Source: Schizochytrium sp. TIO01
Lineage: Eukaryota > Sar > Bigyra > Thraustochytrida > Thraustochytriidae
Assembly: GCA_004764695.1 (NCBI GenBank)
Contig: SMSO01000037.1
Location: 4,400,337 to 4,464,336, forward strand
DNA length: 64,000 bases
Reading direction: 5' to 3'
In this document: positions 49,331-64,000 of the stretch, one piece after another
How positions within the stretch are numbered: the stretch's first letter is position 1
Layout of the letters: each line of letters starts with the position of its first letter
The notes under the pieces: model-generated
Database searches by the model: none
Seen by the model: the letters and a program-made list of their open reading frames with translations, nothing else
Told to the model about the DNA's origin: nothing
Position numbers and translations under genes: made by a program

Positions 49331-50308
49331 ATGTTAATTGTCAATGACATTGTCTTCTCTCATGAAATCTGGAACTGGTATGCTGAAAGGAAACAGAACG
49401 TTAACCTTACATGCTCACAAAAATGGTACCTACATGCATTGAGAAGCTTTTTACCCAAACAATACTTCCCAAATCAGTTTTCACAAATTATTCTCCAGGA
49501 TTTAACAACCGCAGAATTTTGGGAAATTCTCAATATCACATTTTACACATAATCTGATCTCCAACATAATGACAACGACAGAAGAATGCCAACAAATGTT
49601 AGTATCCAATCCATTCTAAGCGAGCTACAACACATTGAGGCTATGATTGTATTTTGAGCAATCACAAAAGACCACACAAAAGAGAAATTAGAACTTCCAA
49701 ATATTGATTATTCCCTCATTGTTAATGAAACAGGATTAAACTTGAAGTTCGCAGCCCAGCATGATTAATAGTTGCTTCGAATCCGTTTCCAAATGTACTT
49801 CCATTTTACCACTTCACGCACCACCAGATCACATTGCTACAACTTTGAGACGGCAAACCATGCCATCCAATAAAAATGAGTTTGGCTCTCGTCACGATCA
49901 TTTGATGAGTTTTTGAAAAATATCATTCGCGTAGCCTATGGTGGTGACCTCGACGAATACATCGACGCAGTCATTGAAGACATTGAATAAAAAAAAATAG
50001 GCAACTTCCACGAAACCCTTGCCCGAATTAAAGGTTACGAATTGATGGATCAGAAAGATGTTCCAACAAAGTTACCTCCTAGCGAATCCTGGCGAAGGCT
50101 TTTCAATACATACTTTGACAAGGAAGAAAACAACTTTGAAATGTTCTATCAGACATTTACTGCTGAATATATTTTCTTTATCCTCAAAGATTACCTCGCA
50201 ATCTATGATAATGATGGAATCTCATATCTACCGATTTATAAACTCTATTCCAATGACCACTTTACACAGACTTACTGTACAAATATAAGATTTCTTATAA
50301 AATACTAA
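49331..50308 (+). pseudogene. Decayed coding remnant, family unknown
   Basis: Forward frames 49331-49552 (73 codons) and 50042-50308 (88 codons), plus short open pieces between, look like one protein with many stops. In-frame fragments such as 'LDEYIDAVIEDIE' near 49950-49989 end at TAA and are followed by 'NFHETLARIKGYELMDQKD' without a frame change. Asp/Glu/Tyr/Phe-rich. No domain is recognised. At least four in-frame stops occur between 49600 and 50000, so it is not a working gene. Confidence 0.4.
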
Positions 50309-50595
50309 GAAAATAAGAAGTCAGCTTAAAAAATTATACAATATTAGAATTTGATTCATCAAAAACCTTAATTTGTTACAGACATGTTCATTCAATCGGA
50401 GAAAATTCGAAAATTCATTCAGAATCTGTTCCGTCAGAAAAATGAACATGTCGTCATTCAACGCAGAAACGCTATGTCTAATGAAGAAGCTATATCCTAT
50501 TTCTACCACCACGACAAACCACTCATCACATACAAAGACATTAAACATAAAAACAAGACCACTAGCCGTCACCGCTAGAGAAGGTATCCACACTG

Positions 50596-51048
50596 CTACA
50601 ATCTGTCTACATAGTTCAGCATAACAGTTAGCAAATGCATGCCGATGAAAGACAAACATTCTTCCTTCTTTACCAACATTTCACAAGATTTCAAACCACG
50701 CACTTGCACAATTTCCTTTCCAATGAAATAGTAGAATCGATACCTCCAACTACCAGGTGTCGGCATCAATGAATGTATTCCTACATTTTTATCACCTTCT
50801 CTTCGTATAATAAATACTAGTATATCCCATGCAAGAAATTTTGAATCATCTAACATCCCAATCAGGAAATTGCCTAGTTCATCCAATTCACCATTTTCAA
50901 AATTGAGCAGGAGATCGAACCAATCAAATTCATCAATCCATTTCAACAATTCATCATTTTCAACATCGAGCAGGAGATCGAACCAATCAAATTCATCAAT
51001 CCATTTCAACAATTCATCCCAACATGAAGTTTTTTTAAAAGCATTCAT
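50596..51048 (-). CDS. Hypothetical protein with internal 21-residue duplication
   Basis: 150 codons. Near the N-terminus a 21-residue unit, 'DELLKWIDEFDWFDLLL' plus four residues, is present twice in tandem, encoded by the 63-bp duplication at 50893-51018, and then partly a third time. The rest has no recognised domain. The frame stays open through an AT-rich stretch where stops are expected, which favours coding, but it lies amid pseudogenes and could be a surviving fragment. An opposite-strand frame through the repeat also stays open. Confidence 0.3.
   Translation of the reverse strand: MNAFKKTSCWDELLKWIDEFDWFDLLLDVENDELLKWIDEFDWFDLLLNFENGELDELGNFLIGMLDDSKFLAWDILVFIIRREGDKNVGIHSLMPTPGSWRYRFYYFIGKEIVQVRGLKSCEMLVKKEECLSFIGMHLLTVMLNYVDRL
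50893..51018. repeat. 63-bp tandem duplication (two copies)
   Basis: Copy 1 is 50893-50955 and copy 2 is 50956-51018, differing at only a few positions near the start of the unit. The length is a multiple of three, so the reverse frame is kept. Confidence 0.9.
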
Positions 51049-52025
51049 CTTGATGCAAACGTCAGGTTTTGTTTACTTCCTCCATAATTCATATCGCATG
51101 AAGATATATTAAAACATCAATCAATATGGTTCCTAAATAAAAGAGTCAGCATGAAAAGTGTAGAAGATATACTCTCAGGGATATTCAAAAAAACAATTTA
51201 ATATTGGGGTGAATTCACGCGACGATGAACTCGGGTATAATCTACAACTCTAGTTACTCGAACTAAATATGGAGTGTGTTTGAATACCAGAATACTGAAA
51301 CATTTACAGTTGTTTCTTATGGGAAATACTATAAGAGTTCTTCCGCAGAACTCTCAATTTAAGAACGGAACATATAATTAGGATTACATGAGCTAGAAGC
51401 GTATAGTAGAAACATGCATAGATGTCGAGTAGAACTACATAGACTATCTATTAAAATAAAATACATTTCAGGGATGCATTTATCGAAACGTTACAAAGTC
51501 GTTGATGCTAACTCATTCCATCCACACCCACATCTCCTCGTCTCCCTCTGCCAAGTCTGAGCTGTCTGGGAGGGACAGCTGAAGCACTGCTATTCATTCT
51601 ACATACTTTTCTGCTGTTCACTTTTTATTCTGTCTTCAAAGTTTTGCAGCTTTTCAAGCTTATGATTTTTATTTTATTCTTTTAGCATTCAGCACCATGT
51701 CTTTTTTGTAGTATCTCTCTGTCTCTCTCTTATAACAATAAGTTTTGTTTTTAGAGTGTGCTTACTCTGATGCCCTATGTTAGTAGACAATGAGTGATTG
51801 ATGCGATACAGGAGAGGAGAAGAGAAGAGAAAATAGGCGGGAAGAACAACTGATTGGTAAATTTTATCCCATTCTCAATATCGAAGTCTGTGATTTGCTG
51901 AGATTCTTCTGCAAACCTCTCGACCCTCACTTCCCATAGAGTCTCCCTCAGCCCAGGCGAAACTAATCGAGAGCAGTTGAAGAGGAGATAAACCCGATTC
52001 CTGCGCATGTTCACATTCAGGTGGC
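51049..52025. other. AT-rich noncoding sequence at the right edge of the island
   Basis: No supported gene. Base composition moves back towards that of the flanks around 51.5 kb. A reverse frame over 51775-52317 runs through the microsatellite and is not considered real. Confidence 0.45.
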
Positions 52026-52150
52026 ATGATATGATATGATATGATATGATATGATATGATATGATATGATATGATATGATATGATATGATATGATATGAG
52101 ATGAGATGAGATGAGATGATATAATATGATATGATATGATATGATATGAG
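52026..52150. repeat. ATATG pentanucleotide array
   Basis: About 25 units, with a short block of ATGAG variants (52098-52117). The array ends in ATATATATCATATCAT (to ~52166), which is complementary to its own units, so the end can fold back. Confidence 0.9.
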
Positions 52151-52166
52151 ATATATATCATATCAT

Positions 52167-57008
<4,842 letters not shown>

Positions 57009-57504
57009 GGTTTGATTTGATTTGATTTGATTTGATTTGGTTTGATTTGATTTGGTTTGATTTGATTTGGTTTGATTTGATTTGATTTGATTTGATTTGA
57101 TTTGATTTGGTTTGATTTGATTTGATTTGATTTGATTTGGTTTGATTTGATTTGGTTTGATTTGATTTGATTTGATTTGATTTGATTTGATTTGATTTGA
57201 TTTGATTTGATTTGATTTGATTTGATTTGATTTGATTTGATTTGATTTGATTTGATTTGATTTGATTTGATTTGATTTGATTTGATTTGATTTGATTTGA
57301 TTTGATTTGATTTGATTTGATTTGATTTGATTTGATTTGATTTGATTTGATTTGATTTGATTTGATTTGATTTGATTTGATTTGATTTGATTTGATTTGA
57401 TTTGATTTGATTTGATTTGATTTGATTTGATTTGATTTGATTTGATTTGATTTGATTTGATTTGATTTGATTTGATTTGATTTGATTTGATTTGATTTGA
57501 TTTG
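57009..57504. repeat. TTTGA pentanucleotide array (~99 units)
   Basis: About 496 bp of TTTGA units. TTTGG variants occur only in the left ~150 bp (57036-57155), and the right ~340 bp are uniform. A five-base unit has no stop in the reverse frames, so long Asn-Gln-Ile-Lys-Ser repeat frames appear. These are artefacts unless transcription is shown. Confidence 0.97.
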
Positions 57505-60500
57505 AAATCGAATCCAAGTTGGTCGTTTGATCAACTCGCAGACTTCCTGGTGGTCCACGGCGTCACTACTCGTGCGAAAGATGTCAAGACGTCACGAGCG
57601 AGGCACGGCCCTCTAAAAAAGGTATTATCAGCGATAAAGGACTGAAAGTTGTCATTGGAAGGCATATTCCACTCAGCTTAGCTTGGGGCTTAAGGAAACA
57701 CTAGAATTGAGTTTATCTCCAAGTGGCTGGCTAAGCGGCTGATATCAGTTACTATGCGCTGCTACTCTGTATCAACGGCCACTTGTATCTCCTGAATGAG
57801 AACATTGAAGGAGTAGTAGATTAGATACTACCTACATGCCATGTAGAACTGAAGAACGGGTTTATCAATATCAGATGAACGAATACGGAAACGTTCGCAA
57901 TTCTTGCTTCTGGGCTGCCAGAAATGAGCCGCGATCTTGAACAACGTTTAATCCATGCAGCCGTCTAGAGCTTCAGATAGACGTTGCCATGAATGCAGAT
58001 GAATGCGACATTATAACTTTGCATCTTGAAAGCCCAAGCGTGTTTTGCATTCCCTACTACATTATCAATGAAGCAACTAGTCAGAGCTTTACAGAAAGAT
58101 GCTGGGAGGAAATATCTCTGGCAAGTACAGACTAACCTCATTGCAAACCCGCCACACATCATTCATTTCCTCGAAAGCCGCAGGTGACTAAGTCATTCAG
58201 TCGGGCAGCTTGCCAACCACCAGTGCTTGAAATTACGATTTTACTAACACCTGCTGCGTCCTCTCTTCTTGCAGCAAACCCTGCAACCAACTCTTGTCTT
58301 TAGATCAAAATACCAAGGTTTCAAGATCCTGTGTCTCTAGTTTGAAACCTTTAGACCCTTCCTTGAAGGTCTCTTGAGAAATGATGGCGATGTCGGTGAT
58401 CATCGATGATCACAGATCACAAGACAAGGAAACAGGATTCAAAGGTACCTGCTACAGTGAGTGAGGAAATAAATCAAATAACTCTTCTTCGGGAAAAAGA
58501 CAGAGATACTAAGACAGGAAAGCGCCGACCCTTGGATTAGGCGCCATATGTCTGATAGTGTCGCAAAAGAACACAGCTAAGGAGTCTGTAGCAGGACACC
58601 GGGAAGCGCCCGTGTGAAAAAGGGAGGCGGGGTGGGGGGTATTCTACGTGTTGCGCTGTCCTTCACATTTTCAAAAGGCGGAAGAAAAGGTCATCAAACA
58701 GCACTTATACAATCGATTTAGTTATATTAAAAAAAATAAAATTAAAATTAAATGTATGCATATATATATAGTGGCTACCTCTCGTCGATACATGCTATAG
58801 TAGTGCTGCAGCAACGTAAATATTCTGCGTCAATAGAAGACCCTCGAAATTCTGCTGCCGAAAGTTTCCTCTCTCTCGATCCGCCTGCTAAGCGTTCCGT
58901 CTCTAGCTTTTCCAGCTCGAAACTCAGCCGAGCTAGCCAGCCAACAAAGCAGCGAACGAACACGCAAGCAACGCAAATGGCCTCTCCCTCCCTCCTCGAT
59001 CTCCTGTCTCATCAGTCGCGCAAAAGATAAATCGAATAAGCACAGCAGACAGAAACACGCGAGCGATCCCAGGAACCTTGGACTTGCTTTCTTCTTCTTC
59101 TTCTCTCCTCTCACACGTACCATGCCAAGCGAGGCGGGCTCTTAATCTGTCTCATCCACCCACCCATTCACTCCACGTTCTCTCTCTCTCGATAGCTAAG
59201 CTAGATCTCTCGAGGCCTCAATATGCATCTCAGCAGCAGGTTTCAACAGCAACAGCAGGTCTCCCTCCCTCCACAGAGGACTTCTTCTTTCTCGTGAACT
59301 GCATCGGATTTTGGATTTTGGATTTTGGATTTTGGATTTTGGTTGGCTTGGCGGACTGGTTCCCGTGAAGCAGGGAAGCAGCAGCTCGAAGCAGCAGCTT
59401 GCTGATTAGCTCGTCTGCGGCGAAGCTCTAGCTAGCTATATACAGCTACGCCCAAGCTTCTTCCTTCCTTCCTTCCTTCCTTCTTTCTTCTTTCTTTCGG
59501 GCTCTTCAAAACTCCAAGGCCGACCTCTCATCAGAATATTTGGCAAAAAGAAAAAGTGAAAGAGGGGCGGCTAATAAAGAGAGAGAGCATTAGTAAAACT
59601 CGGAGGTTTGTTTTTAGTATTAAAACAACATTTTCAAGTAAGAGTAAGTAAACATGACAGTCAATCATTCTCTTCTACTTTTTTTCTTTTTTTTCAATGC
59701 CTCTATTTTATTTCAATTAAATAAAATAGTAATAAAATTCTATTTTATTAACTTATTTAAATAAAAAAAAACAAAAAAAAACGTTCTTTCGCTCTGTTCT
59801 TTCGTTCTTTCTGGTTGGTTCATGGATAGGTTGATTCGAAGATTGCTTCCTCGGTTGGATGGCCGGTTCGCCTGTCTTAAAGCCTCCACCACTGGCAAAT
59901 CGCTCGCAACGAGGCCCCAGCCGCCTTCCCTCCCACTCAGATGCTGCCCGCAGACGCAGCAAGTGCCCAGCTGCACGCACGCAGGCAGGCAGACCTTCCT
60001 CCTCAGAGGCAGCTAACTCCACCCGTCTCTTCTTCTTCTTCGTTCACCCCAATTGGAACACGCGCCTGCTTGTCTGCCTGCTGATCAACTCCAGGAAAAG
60101 AACAGGCCAGCTACGGCAGGTCCTAGGCATTAAGCTAGGACTCCCGCTAGCAGGGTCCTCGTGGACTCAGCCCACCGAGCACGTTCTGGCATAGTGACCT
60201 GAACACCTGCGAGGAGACATGTTGGGCCTGACTTCTGCGGGCAAAGCCCTTCGCAGCTTGCCCAACAGGCGGCGTGCTTGCACAGCCAGGGCCTCGGACA
60301 CGTCCGTGCGAAGGTCTTCACGCAGGAAGGCATGAGCTGGACGCGTCCCCTCGAGACCTCGAGCCAGGTCTCGAGATTTGGTCCATGAGGCAAACAAAGC
60401 TTACTATCGATTGCTATAGCCAGCGAGAAAGAAAGAGAGAACTACAGCGAAAGCGTCATGATCCTTCCTTCCTTCCTTGGCACTTGCCCGTTCCCAATGC

Positions 60501-60715
60501 CAACACTTGCTTGCTTGCTTGCTTGCTGACTTCTTCAAGCGGCGAAGACTTGAACCACCACCCGTGCGGGGAATCGGGGCAGAGCGCCCTCTATGGCCGG
60601 CGCCCAGCGACCTGCTGCCGTGACAGTTTGGGCCTGCGAGATCGAGATCAAGATTGGTTGACGACCACGGTTCTCTCTCTATGTGGGAAAGAAAGGTGTG
60701 TACTTGGGGTGTGCA
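57505..60715. other. Noncoding sequence with simple tracts
   Basis: No supported gene. It includes CTTC/CTTT tracts (59458-59497), TTTT/AAAA-rich stretches (58725-58755, 59675-59785) and a GGATTTT heptamer array listed separately. Longer frames (59859-60194 and similar) lack domains and overlap on both strands. Confidence 0.45.
59306..59342. repeat. GGATTTT heptamer array
   Basis: Five perfect copies of GGATTTT plus GG. Confidence 0.9.
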
Positions 60716-60944
60716 ATGTATGTATGTATGTGTATGTATGTATGTATGTATGTATGTATGTATGTATGTATGTATGTATGTATGTATGTATGTATGTATG
60801 TATGTATGTATGTATGTATGTATGTATGTATGTATGTATGTATGTATGTATGTATGTATGTATGTATGTATGTATGTATGTATGTATGTATGTATGTATG
60901 TATGTATGTATGTATGTATGTATGTATGTATGTATGTATGTATG
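60716..60944. repeat. TATG tetranucleotide array (~57 units)
   Basis: About 229 bp with one two-base slip near 60730, ending in TATGCATGCATG. Open Cys-Met-Tyr-Val and His-Thr-Tyr-Ile repeat frames are artefacts. Confidence 0.97.
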
Positions 60945-63843
60945 CATGCATGTACGAACGAAAGTGTACATACACCGTGGCATTCAGGGCCTTTTTCAGG
61001 AACTCGCTGGAGAAGACGAGCTGCGGCCTGGGAATGCCGCATCCTCTCTTGCGTGCCTCGCATCAGGCACTATGCTGGTGACCATTGATTGTTGAGGAGG
61101 CGCACACCCTATGTTTCTTTCTGCAGCTGTTTGTTTGTGCGGATAGAACACACACAGACCCGTGTTCTGTCATTGTTCTCTTTGGTCGTTCTCTCCGCAT
61201 AGCATTTCCATCTAGTGTTTTCATTAAGATTACTTCAAATTTCCCGCCTGACCTTTCTCTCTCAAATTTTGGGGAGGTCACTCTGGCTGACATTTTATTT
61301 AATTCATCATTCCAAAGTGATGGGCGAACGCTTATTCTCTGGACCTGGGGGGCCTCCTGAGCGAATATTGAACAAGTTGGCGAGCCGAGCAGGGTGTACG
61401 TATGCGCTTCTTTTGTTGAAGACTCGACTTGAAGTCGTCAAGGTCAATGGGCTTTTGATCGATTTGCTGGGTTTGATCGATCTGATCGTTGATGACAATC
61501 GCTCATCTTTTTTGGTAAACTACCTATTATATCCCATTGGTACCAGGGGAAGAAAGAGTAGCGTTTCCTTTTCTTTTACCTTGAAAAAAATAATAATATA
61601 CATACATATTTTTATTAAAGATCTCTCGCAGGAGGGGCATAAACTGATCTTCTTCCTTTTTTCTCTTTTCTTTTTTCCCTTTTCAATCCTTTACAAAGAA
61701 TTGCTAGTGCCTCTTAGAGAAAGAGGAAGAAGAAGAAAAAAAGGCAATTAGAGACTGTATGGGGTGGGAAAAAACCGAGGCTATCAAATTATTTTTCATT
61801 AAAATAGATAATATTTTAGTTTTTGACATTTTTAGTTTTAATTTATAAAGTCTTGAAAATGTTTCGTGAGTATGCACGATGGCTTAATGGTATTTGCAGC
61901 CTTTTCATGAAAAGGCCGGGAAAGAACGTGGTCGACGCGGAAGAAAGAGAGGGGCACGCTACGCCACGATGCACGAATGCAAACTTTCTTCCCTGCTTCT
62001 TTTCCTGCTCTGCCTTCACTTATTCTATAAAACGTTTTAAATTAAGATGATTCTTCTTACGACTCTTTAATTTAAAATCTTTTAAAGTTAATATTTTCAT
62101 CAAAAAGAAAAATGGAAGGAGTGAAGGAGGAAAAAAGAAAGAAAAGCCAGGCTGCTCAGTGCAAGCAGACTCATTCAGAGGACACGGTTGGTAAGGCCTC
62201 TAACTTATCCACTTGTACCCCTCTAGCTGTGAGGGGTACTTTGTGAGGCAGTGCATGTGAGGCAGTGGCGTCGGTCGAAGTGCCCCCTGAATCGCCATTT
62301 TCTCTCTCTCCCAGGCGCGCAGTGTGAGGGAGAGGGAGAGAGGGGCTGAAGCAGGCTAGCTCTCCGCAGCTTCCTCTCTGGAGAAGCCTAAAGAGAGCAG
62401 TAGCACAAATACCCAAATAAGCAGCAGCAGTAGCTCGAAAAGCAAAGCAGGAGCCCCAGGATGCCCTCTTCCCAGGCAGACCAAGCAGCTTCCGTGGCTG
62501 CAAAACAAGGAAAGCAAGGAAAGCAAGGAAAGCAAGGAAAGCAAGGAAAGCAAGGAAAGCAGCAAGCAGACGAACCCGCCCAAAGGTGTAGCAGAGAAGT
62601 CTTTCGCTCCTTCGTTGCAGTAAGCAGCTATTGATCGCTGTTATGGAGCCAGGTTGGGTTAAAGTTTTTATCTATTTAGAACGAGCTACTTGTTAACTTG
62701 TTAGTTAGCTTGTTTTTATCTCTAGTAGGCCTTTCGATTGAAACGAATTGAATTGATTCTCTGGAGATTAACAAAATTAATTGTGGCTGGCTTATTGCTG
62801 CTGTTATGAATCTTAACAGTTTCCGATTCTGGTTTTCTTTCTTTCTTTCTTCTTCTCTTCAGAGACGAGGCATCGGAAAGCAAAAAGCAGAGGAAAGCCT
62901 GCGTTGCGCCCAAGTTTTGAAACCCTCGTGGCTACGCGAAGACCAACACCGACCGAAATCTTTGTTCGACTTTCTCAACTCTTGTGGACGAAATAAATAG
63001 ACAGTAGTGATGATGATATAGCAAAGAAAATACCGTGCCAAGGTCAACTTGTTTTTGTTTTGTACTTGTCCCTGGTCAACCACCACGTGAAGTAAGTTTT
63101 TTGTAGTGTGCTCATCAAAACGAACGAAAAAAGCGCTCAATGTTTTTTTTTTTTGTTGTTGTTGTTGTTATTCTATTTTTTTGTTATTTTTCTTTTCTTT
63201 CATTGAGAGTCGCTGATGAGAAACAGGGAGCGTGGCGATGCGGCCGGAGCAGCAAACGGCTTCTGTGCTCGAAAGACGATCGATCCAGCAAAGATGTCGC
63301 TCGCTTTCTCGCTTTCCTGCTGGAAGACGGTCCATGGCTTGTGGCGGGTGCGCACATAAGTGCCGCTGGGCCTCCCGGAGCTATAGCTTTAGCAGCCCGC
63401 AATCCCCGCTCTCGCAAGCGCGCTCGGCCGGTCGCTGTCTATATCTCTTCTTTGTTTCTTTGCTGCGCTTGGGTGTTCTGTTCGTTCCTGTTTGGGATCA
63501 TGGAACGCTGCGCTTCTGACTTCTGCCTTCTTTGTTCTCCTTCTTTTTTTTGGCTTTTCATCGATTCTCGAGCTCTTAAACTCACCGATCGAACGATTGA
63601 CGCTCTGATTCTGGTTGGTCCTTTGAGTGGTGGCAAACCACGTAATGCGCTGCTAGGGCCGATCCTCTCTGAAGAAAGAAAGAAAGAAAGAAAGAAGAAA
63701 GCTTTTGCTTGTTGTGTAGCTTTGGTCTGCTTTGGTCTGCTTTCTCTCAAGTCGAAATGAGTACGAACGGATGAAACAGTTCATTTCAAAGCAGAGCGTG
63801 AGCGGAGTTGTTTCCAAGGATAGATAGCCGAGTCCATCTGTGT
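60945..63843. other. Noncoding sequence near the right end
   Basis: No supported gene. It contains purine/pyrimidine tracts (61650-61745), a caaggaaag array, a T/GTT run (63140-63170) and a CT-rich patch. Frames such as 61215-61751 and 63140-63760 are low-complexity and without domains. Confidence 0.45.
62506..62559. repeat. CAAGGAAAG nonamer array
   Basis: Six perfect 9-bp copies. The unit length is a multiple of three. Confidence 0.93.
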
Positions 63844-63991
63844 GTATGTATGTATGAATGTATGTATGTATGTATGTATGTATGTATGTATGTATGTATG
63901 TATGTATGTATGTATGTATGTATGTATGTATGTATGTATGTATGTATGTATGTATGTATGTATGTATGTATGTATGTATGTATGTATGTAT
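63844..63991. repeat. TATG tetranucleotide array at window end
   Basis: About 148 bp with one GAATG variant near 63855. Same unit and orientation as the array at 60716. Confidence 0.95.
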
Positions 63992-64000
63992 TAAGCATGT

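Noticed and set aside
60274-61095. 273-codon and opposite-strand 219-codon frames
   Set aside because: Most of both is translation of the TATG array. The flanking parts have no recognisable content.
61868-61960. tRNA-like A-box (TGGCTTAATGG)
   Set aside because: No matching D stem, no proper B-box at the right distance, and no acceptor-stem partner, so it is a chance match.
57009-63991. Telomeric or CRISPR-type repeats
   Set aside because: Units are plain microsatellites without spacers, and none matches TTAGGG-type telomere repeats.

Overview
The window looks like nuclear DNA of an intron-poor unicellular eukaryote. Large uninterrupted reading frames encode typical eukaryotic proteins: a 1940-residue DENN protein, a 988-residue multi-C2 membrane protein, GRP94, the U3 snoRNP protein IMP3 and the GARP/EARP subunit VPS51. 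I see no bacterial-style operons. Intronless genes, a Crinkler/RHS-type NTPase relative and a gametolysin-type protease relative fit a stramenopile protist. My best guess is a labyrinthulomycete (thraustochytrid), but this is inference from gene content, not proof. I found no rRNA, convincing tRNA, CRISPR array or telomere repeat.

Layout. 0.4-3.1 kb: VPS51 (+). 3.9-4.4 kb: a small Cys/His-motif protein (-). 4.4-12.2 kb: a gene desert with short dispersed repeats, TAGG/CCTA-type motifs, palindromes, simple tracts and one probable gene fragment with extreme third-position GC. 12.2-37.7 kb: a conserved housekeeping block with an armadillo protein (+), DENND4-like Rab regulator (+), prolyl 4-hydroxylase (-), MCTP-like C2 protein (+), START-like protein (-), WW/RGG protein (-), IMP3 (+) and GRP94 (+). 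Most of these serve membrane traffic and the ER; IMP3 serves ribosome biogenesis.

38.6-51.2 kb is a different, AT-richer island that looks like accessory or acquired DNA. It has two intact adjacent frames, a PD-(D/E)xK-like nuclease candidate and a small kinase-fold protein 13 nt downstream. Around them lie at least four decayed genes: an unidentified helical protein, a Crinkler/RHS-like P-loop NTPase, a membrane-anchored gametolysin-like metalloprotease and another unidentified protein. The last three show nonsense codons and/or frameshifts. 51-64 kb has almost no credible genes and is packed with long microsatellites, including a ~500 bp TTTGA array and TATC and TATG arrays of ~150-230 bp.

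Most notable observations: (1) the prolyl 4-hydroxylase carries an N-terminal segment resembling the hydroxyproline-reading beta domain of VHL, followed by a ShKT module, so a writer and a possible reader of hydroxyproline sit in one chain; (2) the nuclease/kinase pair is intact inside a graveyard of effector-like genes.
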